Below, piece by piece: positions 47,858-56,407 of a stretch of DNA of 64,000 nt (within the stretch, counting starts at the first letter, position 1; the number at the start of each line of letters is the position of its first letter). The stretch covers positions 1,860,001 to 1,924,000 of the forward strand of contig NZ_CP099399.1 in assembly GCF_024721175.1 (NCBI RefSeq), in the 5' to 3' direction. The notes below the pieces were generated by a model. That model was not told where the DNA came from and ran no database searches. It was given only the letters and a program-made list of their open reading frames with translations. The DNA comes from Rhizobium sp. Pop5 (GTDB lineage Bacteria; Pseudomonadota; Alphaproteobacteria; Rhizobiales; Rhizobiaceae). Position numbers and translations under genes: made by a program.

Positions 47858-48925
47858 GTGTCCGATACCATTGATGATCTGCGTATCCTCGAGATCACCC
47901 CGCTTACCAAGCCTGCCGATATCATTGCCGAAATTCCCCGCAACGCTGGCGTCAGTCAGACCGTGACCAGCAACCGCGATGCGATCCATCAAATTCTTCG
48001 GGGCGAGGACGATCGGCTGATCGTCGTCATCGGCCCCTGCTCCATCCACGATCCCGTTGCCGCCCGGGACTATGCCGCACGGCTTGCGGAGCAGCGACGA
48101 CGCCTCGCGGGCGATCTCGAGATCGTCATGCGCGTCTATTTCGAAAAGCCCCGCACCACGGTCGGCTGGAAGGGCCTGATGAACGACCCGCATCTCGACG
48201 GCAGCTACCGCATCGAGGAAGGCTTGCGCATCGCGAGGGGCCTGCTGCTCGACATCAATGCGATGGGCCTACCCGCCGGCGTCGAATTCCTCGACACGAT
48301 CACGCCGCAATACATTGCCGACCTCGTGAGCTGGGGCGCGATCGGCGCACGCACGACCGAAAGCCAGATCCATCGCCAACTCGCCTCCGGCCTTTCCTGC
48401 CCGATCGGTTTCAAGAACGGCACCGATGGCGGCGTCCGCGTGGCGCTCGACGCGATCCTTGCCGCCTCGCAGCCGCATCACTTCCCCGCCGTGACCAAGG
48501 ACGGCCAAGCGGCCATCGCCTCCACGACAGGCAACGAGGACTGCCACATCATTCTCCGCGGCGGCAAGCGGCCGAACTACGAGGCGGCCGACGTCCAAGC
48601 CGTGATGGCCGAAGCGACCAAGCTCGGTGTCAACCCGCGCATGCTGATCGATGCCAGCCACGCCAACAGCGGCAAGGATCCGATGAACCAGCCGAAGGTC
48701 GTCCGCGACGTCGCCGGCCAGATCCATGCCGGCAACGACCACATCAAGGGCATAATGATCGAGAGCAATCTCGTCGCCGGGCGCCAGGACCTCGTTCCCG
48801 GGAAACCGCTGGTCTACGGCCAGTCGATCACCGACGGCTGCATCGGCTGGGACATGTCGGTCGACGTGCTCGAGAATCTGGCCCAGGCCGTCCGCGATCG
48901 TCGCACGGCCACCGTCGCGGCCTGA
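47858..48925 (+). CDS. aroG: 3-deoxy-7-phosphoheptulonate synthase, class I (AroF/G/H type)
   Basis: First step of the shikimate pathway: phosphoenolpyruvate plus erythrose 4-phosphate to DAHP. The 355-residue product has IGPCSIHD, EKPRTTVGWKGLMNDP, GARTTESQIHRQLASGL and IDASHANSGKD, all class I alpha-type. GTG 47858 has AGGAG nine bases upstream; the open frame to 47672 crosses the attenuator and is not coding. Allosteric type (Phe, Tyr or Trp) cannot be read. A class II enzyme for the same step lies at 60679-62052. Confidence 0.93.
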   Translation: MSDTIDDLRILEITPLTKPADIIAEIPRNAGVSQTVTSNRDAIHQILRGEDDRLIVVIGPCSIHDPVAARDYAARLAEQRRRLAGDLEIVMRVYFEKPRTTVGWKGLMNDPHLDGSYRIEEGLRIARGLLLDINAMGLPAGVEFLDTITPQYIADLVSWGAIGARTTESQIHRQLASGLSCPIGFKNGTDGGVRVALDAILAASQPHHFPAVTKDGQAAIASTTGNEDCHIILRGGKRPNYEAADVQAVMAEATKLGVNPRMLIDASHANSGKDPMNQPKVVRDVAGQIHAGNDHIKGIMIESNLVAGRQDLVPGKPLVYGQSITDGCIGWDMSVDVLENLAQAVRDRRTATVAA

Positions 48926-48940
48926 GCGGCACTATCAAGC

Positions 48941-48963
48941 GCGGCGGGCAGATATCCCGCCGC
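48941..48963 (+). terminator. Hairpin after class I DAHP synthase
   Basis: GCGGCGGG and CCCGCCGC form a perfect 8-bp stem around CAGATAT. It has no T tract, so it may stabilise the 3' end rather than terminate on its own. Confidence 0.45.
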
Positions 48964-48974
48964 CCATTCACAGG

Positions 48975-49127
48975 TCAATCCTCGTCCAAAAGATGCAGGC
49001 CCTCATAGGTCCAGAAGCCGCCCCATGGTTCCGGTTTGACCAGACCAGAAGGCATCTTCAGGACTCTCCCATGATCCGTCTGATGCCTATTCCAGAGTGG
49101 TTGCGTCAGGCATGAGGGCGCCACCAC
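48975..49127 (-). CDS. Possible small ORF downstream of the TolB-like gene
   Basis: 50-codon frame (GTG start) or 26 codons from ATG 49055, which has GGGAGAG upstream. The end, VKPEPWGGFWTYEGLHLLDED-like (PEPWGGFWTYEG), has strongly protein-like composition with four aromatic residues around two glycines. Not a family I recognise. It starts 28 bases after the TolB-like stop, so it could be co-transcribed or be a gene remnant. Confidence 0.33.
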   Translation of the reverse strand: MVAPSCLTQPLWNRHQTDHGRVLKMPSGLVKPEPWGGFWTYEGLHLLDED

Positions 49128-49155
49128 CTCATCAAAAAATGGCGGTCCGTCGCTC

Positions 49156-49986
49156 TCAAGAACTCATCGGGAAATAGCGCACATAGGCAAACTCGTCACC
49201 GTCTGGTGACCAGCAGGGCACGTTGATCGTGCCCTGCCCGCCGAAAAGCTCGAACAGCGTCTTCAGGTTGGCGCCGTCCATATCCATCAGTCGCAGGCGC
49301 ACGTCGAGGTCGCGCGGATGGTCAAAGACAGAGGGGTCGTAGGAGAGGATCAGCACCTTGTCGTTGTTGGGCGACGGATGGGCGAACCAGTTGCCCTGAT
49401 CGTCCGATGTCACCTGCTGGAGACCCGTGCCGTCGGGATGGATGCGCCAGATCTGCATCAGTCCGGTGCGGCTGGAGTTGAAATAGATCCACTGGCCGTC
49501 GGTAGACCAGTCCGGCCCGTCATTGCGGCCCTCGCCATGCGTCAGCCGCGTCTCCTCGCCGCCGTCGACGGAGATGGTGTAGATGTCGAAGACGTCGTCG
49601 CGGATACCGCAATAGGCAAGCTGCCGGCCATCAGGCGACCAGCCGTGCCAATAGGACGGCAGATTCTCAGTGATGAGCCGCGGCGTACCGCCTTCGATCG
49701 GCAGGGTATAGATCGCCGACTTGCCGAATTCGGTCTTGTCGGAGATGACGATCCTGGTGCCATCAGGCGAAATGCCGTGATCGTTGTTGCAGTTGACGGC
49801 AAAGCCGGTATCGACATGGACCACCTCGCCGCCATCAAGCGGCAGCCGAAAGAGCAGTCCGTCGCCGTTCATCAGCAGGTACGAACCGTCGGGCGAGAAA
49901 TTCGGCGCTTCCACCAGCTTGTCCGTTTGCCAGACTTCGCGGGCCCTGCCCGTCCTAATGTTGTAGATCTCGACGGAGCTGCGCAT
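49156..49986 (-). CDS. TolB-like beta-propeller protein
   Basis: 276 residues with repeated WD40-like TolB blades: FSPDGSYLLMN, ISPDGTRIVISD, WSPDGRQLAYCG, WSTDGQWIYFNS, CWSPDGDEFAYVR. No signal peptide from ATG 49986, which has GGAGGA upstream, so it is cytosolic, unlike true periplasmic TolB. Role unknown, possibly a hydrolase-associated or scaffold protein. The frame extension to 50151 consists of the 18-bp repeats and is rejected. Confidence 0.83.
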   Translation of the reverse strand: MRSSVEIYNIRTGRAREVWQTDKLVEAPNFSPDGSYLLMNGDGLLFRLPLDGGEVVHVDTGFAVNCNNDHGISPDGTRIVISDKTEFGKSAIYTLPIEGGTPRLITENLPSYWHGWSPDGRQLAYCGIRDDVFDIYTISVDGGEETRLTHGEGRNDGPDWSTDGQWIYFNSSRTGLMQIWRIHPDGTGLQQVTSDDQGNWFAHPSPNNDKVLILSYDPSVFDHPRDLDVRLRLMDMDGANLKTLFELFGGQGTINVPCWSPDGDEFAYVRYFPMSS

Positions 49987-50019
49987 GTTTCCTCCTCCCG
50001 AAAATTCGATGGTGTCAGT

Positions 50020-50091
50020 GATCCCGATCGCGCCAGAGATCCCGATCGCGCCAGAGATCCCGATCGCGCCAGAGATCCCGATCGCGTCACG
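50020..50091. repeat. Four 18-bp tandem repeats between nadE and the TolB-like gene
   Basis: GATCCCGATCGCGCCAGA occurs three times exactly (50020, 50038, 50056), with a fourth diverged copy ending TCACG (50074-50091). Each unit contains the palindrome CGATCG. It sits in the 115-base gap upstream of the TolB-like gene. Confidence 0.9.
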
Positions 50092-50101
50092 GATCCCCGC
50101 G

Positions 50102-51790
50102 TCAGCGATCCCTGAACCGGTTGGTGATGGGATAACGCCGGTCGCGCCCAAAGTTCTTCTTGGTGATCTTCACACCCGGCGCCGATTGCCGGCGCTTGTA
50201 TTCGGCAAGATATAGCAGATGCTCGACGCGGTGAACGGTCGCCACATCATGGCCGTGCGCGACGATCTCCTCGACCGCCATTTCCTTCTCGACGAGACAT
50301 TCGAGGATATCGTCGAGAACGGGATAAGGCGGCAGCGAATCCTGGTCCTTCTGGTCCGGACGCAACTCGGCTGAGGGCGCCTTGTCGATGATATTCTGCG
50401 GGATCACCTCGCCGGATGGCCCGAGCGCACCCGGCGGCACGTTTTCGTTGCGCCAGCGGGAAAGCGCATAGACCTGCATCTTGTAGAGGTCCTTGATCGG
50501 GTTGAAGCCGCCATTCATGTCGCCATAGAGCGTGGCGTAGCCGACCGACATTTCCGACTTGTTGCCCGTCGTCACCACCATCGAACCGAATTTGTTGGAG
50601 ATCGCCATCAGGATGACGCCGCGCGCCCGGCTCTGCAGGTTCTCTTCGGTGATGCCGCTGTCCGTACCCTCGAAGAGACCGGCAAGCGCACTGCTGAAGC
50701 CCGTCACCGGCTCTTCGATCGGCACGATGTCATACCGGCAGCCGAGCGCCTTGGCGCAATCGGCCGCATCCTTAAACGAATCCTCCGAGGTATAGCGGTA
50801 TGGCAGCATGACGGTGCGCACCCGCTCCTCGCCCAGCGCATCGACCGATATCGCCGCTGAGATCGCCGAGTCGATGCCGCCGGAAAGGCCGAGCACGACC
50901 GATTTGAAGCCGTTCTTGTTAACGTAGTCGCGAAAGCCGAGCAGGCAGGCGCGGTAATCGGCCTCTTCGCCCTCAGGGATATGCGCCATTGGCCCCTCGG
51001 CGCAGTGCCAGCCGGCGTCACCGCGCTTCCATGTCGTTACAGCAAGCGCGGTCTCGAACTGGCTCATCTGGAAGGCGAGCGACTTGTCGGAATTGAAGGC
51101 GAAGCTCGCGCCGTCGAAGACCAGCTCGTCCTGGCCGCCGAGCTGGGCGGCGTAGATCAGCGGCAGGCCGGTCTCGATCACCTGCTTCAGCACGACCTGA
51201 TGGCGGATATCGACCTTGCCGCGATAATAGGGCGAACCGTTCGGCGAGAGCAGGATTTCCGCGCCGCTTTCGGCCAGCGTCTCGCAGACGCCGAGATCAC
51301 CCCAGATATCCTCGCAGATCGGAATGCCGAGCCGCACGCCACGGAAATTCACCGGCCCCGGCATGGCGCCCTGGTCGAAGACCCGCTTCTCGTCGAACTC
51401 TCCGTAATTCGGCAGATCGACCTTGTCGCGCACCGCAATCACCTTGCCGCCGTCGAGCACGGCGACCGAATTATAGCGCCCGTTCTCATCCTGCCGGGGA
51501 AAGCCAATGATGAGACCCGTCCCGCCATCGGCGGTGTCGGCCGCAAGGCTCTCCACTGCCTTCCAGCAGGCGCGGATGAAGGCGGGCTTTAGCACCAGGT
51601 CTTCCGGCGGATAGCCGGAGATGAAAAGCTCGGTCAGGACAAGCAGATGCGCGCCCTCGCGGGCCGCATCGGCACGCGCCTCGCGTGCTTTGGCCAGGTT
51701 GCCGGCGACATCGCCAACCGTCGGATTGAGCTGCCCGACGGCAATGCGGAAGATATCAGAGAGAGCGTTTTCCTGTGTCATGTCATTCAT
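50102..51790 (-). CDS. nadE: Glutamine-dependent NAD+ synthetase NadE
   Basis: Last step of NAD synthesis, amidating nicotinic acid adenine dinucleotide. The 562-residue protein joins an N-terminal nitrilase-type glutaminase (TELFISGYPPEDL, DKVDLPNYGEF, PICEDIWGD giving Glu, Lys and Cys) to a C-terminal synthetase with the PP-loop LGLSGGIDSA. GGGATAA precedes ATG 51790; an ATG nine bases downstream is also possible. Confidence 0.95.
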   Translation of the reverse strand: MNDMTQENALSDIFRIAVGQLNPTVGDVAGNLAKAREARADAAREGAHLLVLTELFISGYPPEDLVLKPAFIRACWKAVESLAADTADGGTGLIIGFPRQDENGRYNSVAVLDGGKVIAVRDKVDLPNYGEFDEKRVFDQGAMPGPVNFRGVRLGIPICEDIWGDLGVCETLAESGAEILLSPNGSPYYRGKVDIRHQVVLKQVIETGLPLIYAAQLGGQDELVFDGASFAFNSDKSLAFQMSQFETALAVTTWKRGDAGWHCAEGPMAHIPEGEEADYRACLLGFRDYVNKNGFKSVVLGLSGGIDSAISAAISVDALGEERVRTVMLPYRYTSEDSFKDAADCAKALGCRYDIVPIEEPVTGFSSALAGLFEGTDSGITEENLQSRARGVILMAISNKFGSMVVTTGNKSEMSVGYATLYGDMNGGFNPIKDLYKMQVYALSRWRNENVPPGALGPSGEVIPQNIIDKAPSAELRPDQKDQDSLPPYPVLDDILECLVEKEMAVEEIVAHGHDVATVHRVEHLLYLAEYKRRQSAPGVKITKKNFGRDRRYPITNRFRDR

Positions 51791-51958
51791 TTATCCCGCA
51801 GCTTCCGCTACGGCAACACGTTCGCTCCGAAAGCAGCACCTGCCGCTGACGAAATTTTTATGAACGGTGCGCCAGAGCGCCGCGGAGCTCGATACGCATT
51901 GCAATTTGCCAAAGGAGCGGAATACTGCGCCCAAAGCGACAGCAGCGGAAACAGGGCC

Positions 51959-52489
51959 ATGAATACTCTTTCGAACTACGTGCACCACCATTTCGACAAG
52001 CCGGCCGATGAACTCGGCGATATCGAAAAGCGCGTGCTGGCGAAAACGCACGAACGCAAGATCATCTCCACCGATGTTAACGCCGCCTTCTCCGCCGAAG
52101 CCTCCTTCGGCGAGCGCGTCGCCGACGGCATCGCCCGCGTCGGCGGCTCCTGGTCCTTCATCATCGCCTTCCTGGCCTTCCTCGTCGTCTGGACGTTGAT
52201 CAACACCATCATTCTCGCGACCGGCGCTTTCGACCCTTACCCCTTCGTCTTCCTGAACCTGATCCTGTCGATGCTCGCCGCCATCCAGGCGCCGATCATC
52301 ATGATGTCGCAGAACCGCCAGGCCGAGCGCGACCGCTTCGAGGCCGCCAAGGATTACGAGGTCAATCTCAAGGCCGAGCTCGAGGTGCTCTCCCTGCATC
52401 AGAAGATCGACATGCACGTGCTGACCGAATTGACGGCGCTGCGAGAGGAAGTTGCGCGTCTCACAACTGCGCTTGCCGCCAAAAGCTGA
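51959..52489 (+). CDS. DUF1003 membrane protein
   Basis: 176 residues with two central membrane helices (SFIIAFLAFLVVWTLINTII and FVFLNLILSMLAAIQAPIIM) and the DUF1003 signature MSQNRQAERDR, followed by a helical tail. Function unknown. ATG 51959 has AGGG upstream; the frame to 51647 overlaps nadE on the other strand and is rejected. Confidence 0.83.
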   Translation: MNTLSNYVHHHFDKPADELGDIEKRVLAKTHERKIISTDVNAAFSAEASFGERVADGIARVGGSWSFIIAFLAFLVVWTLINTIILATGAFDPYPFVFLNLILSMLAAIQAPIIMMSQNRQAERDRFEAAKDYEVNLKAELEVLSLHQKIDMHVLTELTALREEVARLTTALAAKS

Positions 52490-52509
52490 GGCTGCCTGTA
52501 GCCCTGCGA

Positions 52510-53157
52510 TCAGCCGCCCGGGCCGGCAAACAGGATGAGATTTCCATCGGGATCCAGCACGATGAAGTTTCTGGCGCCCCACGGCTCCTTTTTGAGGGCC
52601 TGATGGAACGGCACCCCTGCAGCCTGGAAATCCAGGAAGAGGCGCTTGATTTCGTCTGATGTATTAACGGTGATGGAGGCAGAAAGCAGGTGTTCCCGCT
52701 GCCTGATATCGCCGACGAATACCGGCTCGCATACAAGCCCTAGCGCGAGTTGCGCATTGTCGCGGACGATCTGCCCGTAAAACGGCGGGTCGCCATAAAC
52801 GAAATCGACGATGAAACCGAGCTTGCCGGTGAAGAATTCGCACGACGCCTTGATATCGGTGACAAACAACTGCGCCGATATCGAACTCAGGACTGGCTGT
52901 GATGCGGCCTGTTTTTTCGGATCTGTCATGGCTGCGGCTCCCGCCTTGAGCGCCTGCCATCCCTCGAACCCCAATTGCCGTGCGATCAGATCCTGCGCAT
53001 CGCTGAGCTTGAAGCCCGCCGCCAGCACCTGCCTGTCATCCAGATGACGGAAGCGCGGCAAATGAGCTCTGATCTCGGCTGCAACAGGGTAGTATCCTTC
53101 GCGGTGCCATCGCAAATACTGCTTGGCCTGCTTTTTGAGGTTTTCAAGATTCAGCAT
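52510..53157 (-). CDS. Glyoxalase-superfamily protein with helical N-terminal domain
   Basis: 215 residues. About 80 N-terminal residues are helical (LKKQAKQYLRWHREGYYPVA, LSDAQDLIARQLGFEGWQAL). A VOC domain follows (LFVTDIKASCEFFTGKLGF, NFIVLDPDGNLILF), of the bleomycin-resistance-like type. Ligand unknown. ATG 53157 is preferred over 53190. Confidence 0.8.
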   Translation of the reverse strand: MLNLENLKKQAKQYLRWHREGYYPVAAEIRAHLPRFRHLDDRQVLAAGFKLSDAQDLIARQLGFEGWQALKAGAAAMTDPKKQAASQPVLSSISAQLFVTDIKASCEFFTGKLGFIVDFVYGDPPFYGQIVRDNAQLALGLVCEPVFVGDIRQREHLLSASITVNTSDEIKRLFLDFQAAGVPFHQALKKEPWGARNFIVLDPDGNLILFAGPGG

Positions 53158-53262
53158 GGGCGCAACTGTTGATACAGTGTAGGCGGGCATTGCCCTTTCG
53201 ACATGAGACGAAGCGCCCTACGCAGCATCACAAACCTAGCCTCGACGATCGACGCTTGTCAA

Positions 53263-53682
53263 TCATGGGCCTGGCTGGGATGACGATGGGGGATACCTGT
53301 CATATTGCGGCAGGCCATCTGATATCTCGTAGAAATCGCCTTTGTCGGCGCAGTAGATATGATGGCTGAAGGCAAGGCCGCTCGGTTCGTCGAAGGTTCC
53401 CGCCATGACCGAAACCTCCGCAGACTGGTCGCCCTGCCAGAACAGTGCGGAACCGCAATTGGAACAAAAGCCGCGCTGCGCCTCTTCGCTCGACCGATAC
53501 CAGCGGATGGCCTCGGCTCCCCCGATGGAAAGAGATGCGCGCGGCACATTGACGGCGGCGTAGTAAAACCCCGTCTGCCGGCGGCATTGCGAGCAGTGGC
53601 AGCCGACGACAGGTCCAGGCTTTGCCGAAATCGAATATCGTACCGCGCCGCAAAGGCAGCCGCCCGTATGCCGTTCTGTCAT
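53263..53682 (-). CDS. GFA-family (glutathione-dependent formaldehyde-activating-like) protein
   Basis: 139 residues with zinc ligands GGCLCGAVRY, GCHCSQCRRQTG and FCSNCGSALFW, the Gfa/CENP-V fold. True glutathione-formaldehyde activity is not implied. GAGGAGAG lies about nine bases before ATG 53682. Confidence 0.85.
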   Translation of the reverse strand: MTERHTGGCLCGAVRYSISAKPGPVVGCHCSQCRRQTGFYYAAVNVPRASLSIGGAEAIRWYRSSEEAQRGFCSNCGSALFWQGDQSAEVSVMAGTFDEPSGLAFSHHIYCADKGDFYEISDGLPQYDRYPPSSSQPGP

Positions 53683-54036
53683 GACCGCACTCTCCTCGTT
53701 CAGATAGAACGTTGCCGCCGATCGCCGCCGCGGTCAAATCCAATTCCCTGAATGAAAACATCAGGAAACTTGAAGCGCCGACCTTACGCCCGCGGCAGGC
53801 TGAAAATTAGAACGCTCCTTTCTCATAACGTGTACGTTCCTCATCAAGGCAAAAATTACCAGTAGTTGTATTAGCTTGCATAATTCTGGCATAGCGCGGA
53901 AAATATCAAGTAAATCTCATTTATTCACTGATCGCAACCACACCCAATACGTTTATTAGATAATCCAAAATTAAGACTTTACGATTTACGATGCAACCAG
54001 TGATCGATCTCCAGCGCCATCAGTCTGCGAGGGAAA
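53683..54036. other. AT-rich intergenic region before the TadE-like gene
   Basis: 354 bases, mostly AT-rich from about 53800 to 54000, unlike its neighbours. It should contain the promoter of the TadE/TadG pair. No specific operator or RNA recognised. Confidence 0.4.
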
Positions 54037-54459
54037 ATGAATAGATTCCGGGGCTTGCTTTCAGATCGGCACGGTACATCAGCGATAGAATTCGCCATCA
54101 TCGCACCACTCTTCCTTTTGGCAGTCCTGACGATGATCGCCTACGGCATCTATCTCAGCGCCGCCCATGCGGTACAGCAGCTGACCGCCGATGCGGCGCG
54201 CACCGCCGTTGCCGGGATAAATAGCCAGGAGCGCGCGCAATTGGTCGACGATTTCGTCGTCCGGTCGACCATCGACCATCCGCTGCTTGAGAGGAACAAG
54301 CTGCACGTCACCGTCAATACCGACCCGGACAATGCCAACCAGTTCACCGTGACGGCGGAATACGACGCCAACAACCTGCCGATCTGGAACCTCTACACAT
54401 TCCCTCTGCCCGACCACATGATCCGGCGCTTCGCGACCATCCGGATGGGAGGGCTGTGA
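54037..54459 (+). CDS. TadE-like pilus assembly / prepilin-like protein
   Basis: 140 residues with the TadE-type N-terminus DRHGTSAIEFAIIAPLFLLA, a membrane helix to about residue 40, and a small periplasmic domain. Associated with Tad/Flp pilus assembly. Its stop is one base from the next start (TGAGATG), so it is coupled to the TadG-like gene. No tad ATPase or secretin is in the window. Confidence 0.8.
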   Translation: MNRFRGLLSDRHGTSAIEFAIIAPLFLLAVLTMIAYGIYLSAAHAVQQLTADAARTAVAGINSQERAQLVDDFVVRSTIDHPLLERNKLHVTVNTDPDNANQFTVTAEYDANNLPIWNLYTFPLPDHMIRRFATIRMGGL

Positions 54460-54460
54460 G

Positions 54461-56197
54461 ATGCGCACACTCAAAACCCGCCTGGCGCGCATGGCCGCCG
54501 ATACATCGGGCAATATCGCCATCATGGCTGCGCTCTGCGCTCCCCTCATCCTCTATTCGCTCGGTCTCGGCGTCGATTACGGCATGATGACGCTGCAGCA
54601 GCGCCGCCTGCAGCAGTTGAGCGATATCGGCGCCATCGTCGCCGCCGCCGATATCAACCATGCCGCTGAAAATCTGGTCACCAACTTCGATGAGAACGGA
54701 CTGAACATCGCCGTTCGCAACGGCACAGGTTATGCGACGAAGAAAGGCTTCCTGCCGCTGACCTCAGATCTCCAGCAGTTCGACGCTGTCGCCGATTTTA
54801 CCCCGGGCACCTATGTCGCCGATTCCTCCGTGCCGCTGGGCAGCCGGTTTGCCGCCGGCATGCAGCCCTATGATGCCGTCAAGGTCGGCATCACCCAGAA
54901 AGCCGAACTCGCCTTCGCCGCGACTTTCACCACCGCCCCCGATCTCAAAGCCGTCGGCACCGCCTCGGCTTCCAAGCTTGCCGCCTTCTCGATCGGTTCG
55001 CGGCTTGCGAGCCTCAATGGCGGCGTCCTGAACGCGCTGCTCGGCAGCCTGCTCGGCACCGACATCTCGCTGAAAGCCGTCGATTACGAAGCGCTCGTCT
55101 CCGCCGATATCAAGCTGCTCCCCTTCCTCGACATGCTTGCGACCGATCTCAATCTCACCGCCGGCACCTACGACGATCTGCTGGCGACCGACATCTCCTA
55201 TCCCAAACTCCTGAAGACGCTCGGCAAGTCGGAGGGCCTCACACCCGCCGCCGCCAGGGCGCTGGAAGCGATCGAGAAGGCGCTCGGTACGACGCAGGTC
55301 AAGATCAGGCTCGAGGATCTCTTCGACCTCGGCACGACCGGCGAGCGCGTCATCGGCAGCGGCTCCCATCTCGCAGCCGAGGCGAGCGTGATGGATATCG
55401 TCTCTGCTGCGGCGCTGGCGGCAAACCAGGAGAAGCAGGTCGCCGCCAATCTCGGCGGCTCGGTGCCGGGCCTTGCCACGGTCAAGCTGACGCTCGCGAT
55501 CGGCGAGATGCCCAAGGGTGCCGCTTCGAACGGGATCGGCCCCACCGGCGCGACCGTCCGCACCGCGCAGGTGCGGCTGGCGCTCGACATATCGCTGCTC
55601 GGCGCCAACTCCATTGCCGGGCTGAAGCTGCACGTGCCTCTCTATCTCGAGGTTGCCCATGCCGAGGCCAGGCTTGCGAGCATCTCCTGTCTCGGCGGCG
55701 GCGTCCGGAATGCCAGCGTCGGTGTCGAAGTCGTTCCCGGCGTGGCGGAACTGTCTCTCGGCGACGTCGATACCAAAGCCTTCGCCAATTTCGACAGTCC
55801 GCCGCGCGTCACCCGCGCCACACTGATCGAAGCGCCGCTGCTCAGCGTCTCCGGCATGGCGCATGTCAATCTCACCAATCTCAGCAAGAGCAAGCTGACC
55901 TTCCAGCCGGCCGACATCGCGGCAAAGACCGTCAAGAACGTCTCCACCAAGGATACGCTGACCTCGGCCGTCGCGTCGCTGATGAAGGAGACCGACATTC
56001 AGGTCAGCGTTCTCGGCCTCGGCATCGGCCTGTCGAAAACCCAGGTACAGGGTGCCGTCGCCGATACGCTTACGGGTCTGGCAAAGCCGCTCGACGAACT
56101 GCTCTTCAACCTCCTGACCCTGCTTGGGATCAAGATCGGCGAGGCGGACATCCGCGTCACCGACGTGCGCTGCCAGCAATCGGTGTTGGTGCAATAG
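54461..56197 (+). CDS. TadG-like pilus-associated protein
   Basis: 578-residue exported protein. The N-terminal helix (GNIAIMAALCAPLILYSLGLGVDYG) is the TadG-type pilin-like anchor, followed by a long Ala/Leu/Gly-rich periplasmic region without recognised enzymatic motifs and a C-terminal Cys pair (SCLGG, VRCQQ). Probably stabilises Tad assembly or surface attachment. Confidence 0.78.
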   Translation: MRTLKTRLARMAADTSGNIAIMAALCAPLILYSLGLGVDYGMMTLQQRRLQQLSDIGAIVAAADINHAAENLVTNFDENGLNIAVRNGTGYATKKGFLPLTSDLQQFDAVADFTPGTYVADSSVPLGSRFAAGMQPYDAVKVGITQKAELAFAATFTTAPDLKAVGTASASKLAAFSIGSRLASLNGGVLNALLGSLLGTDISLKAVDYEALVSADIKLLPFLDMLATDLNLTAGTYDDLLATDISYPKLLKTLGKSEGLTPAAARALEAIEKALGTTQVKIRLEDLFDLGTTGERVIGSGSHLAAEASVMDIVSAAALAANQEKQVAANLGGSVPGLATVKLTLAIGEMPKGAASNGIGPTGATVRTAQVRLALDISLLGANSIAGLKLHVPLYLEVAHAEARLASISCLGGGVRNASVGVEVVPGVAELSLGDVDTKAFANFDSPPRVTRATLIEAPLLSVSGMAHVNLTNLSKSKLTFQPADIAAKTVKNVSTKDTLTSAVASLMKETDIQVSVLGLGIGLSKTQVQGAVADTLTGLAKPLDELLFNLLTLLGIKIGEADIRVTDVRCQQSVLVQ

Positions 56198-56407
56198 GCC
56201 GGGCGCCATCCGTGCCGGGAGGCCTAGCTGCGCATGGAACCTGTTGCCCGACAACAACACCAGCCGCCCTCCTCCCATCACCGCGTTGAATTGAACGCGG
56301 TTCTCGGCGATACTGACGGCTCAATCCATCCGATCCTCGGGAGACTGACATGAGAGCGACCCTGTTCAAACAGAAAGGAAACATCGCCCACAAGGACATT
56401 CAGCTTC

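Noticed and set aside
49987..50151. N-terminal extension of the TolB-like protein (IGISGA repeats)
   Set aside because: It is the 18-bp tandem repeat read in frame; GGAGGA directly before ATG 49986 marks the real start.
54764..56281. 505-codon antisense frame opposite the TadG-like gene
   Set aside because: Typical high-GC shadow; the plus strand has a pilin-like anchor and coupled start.
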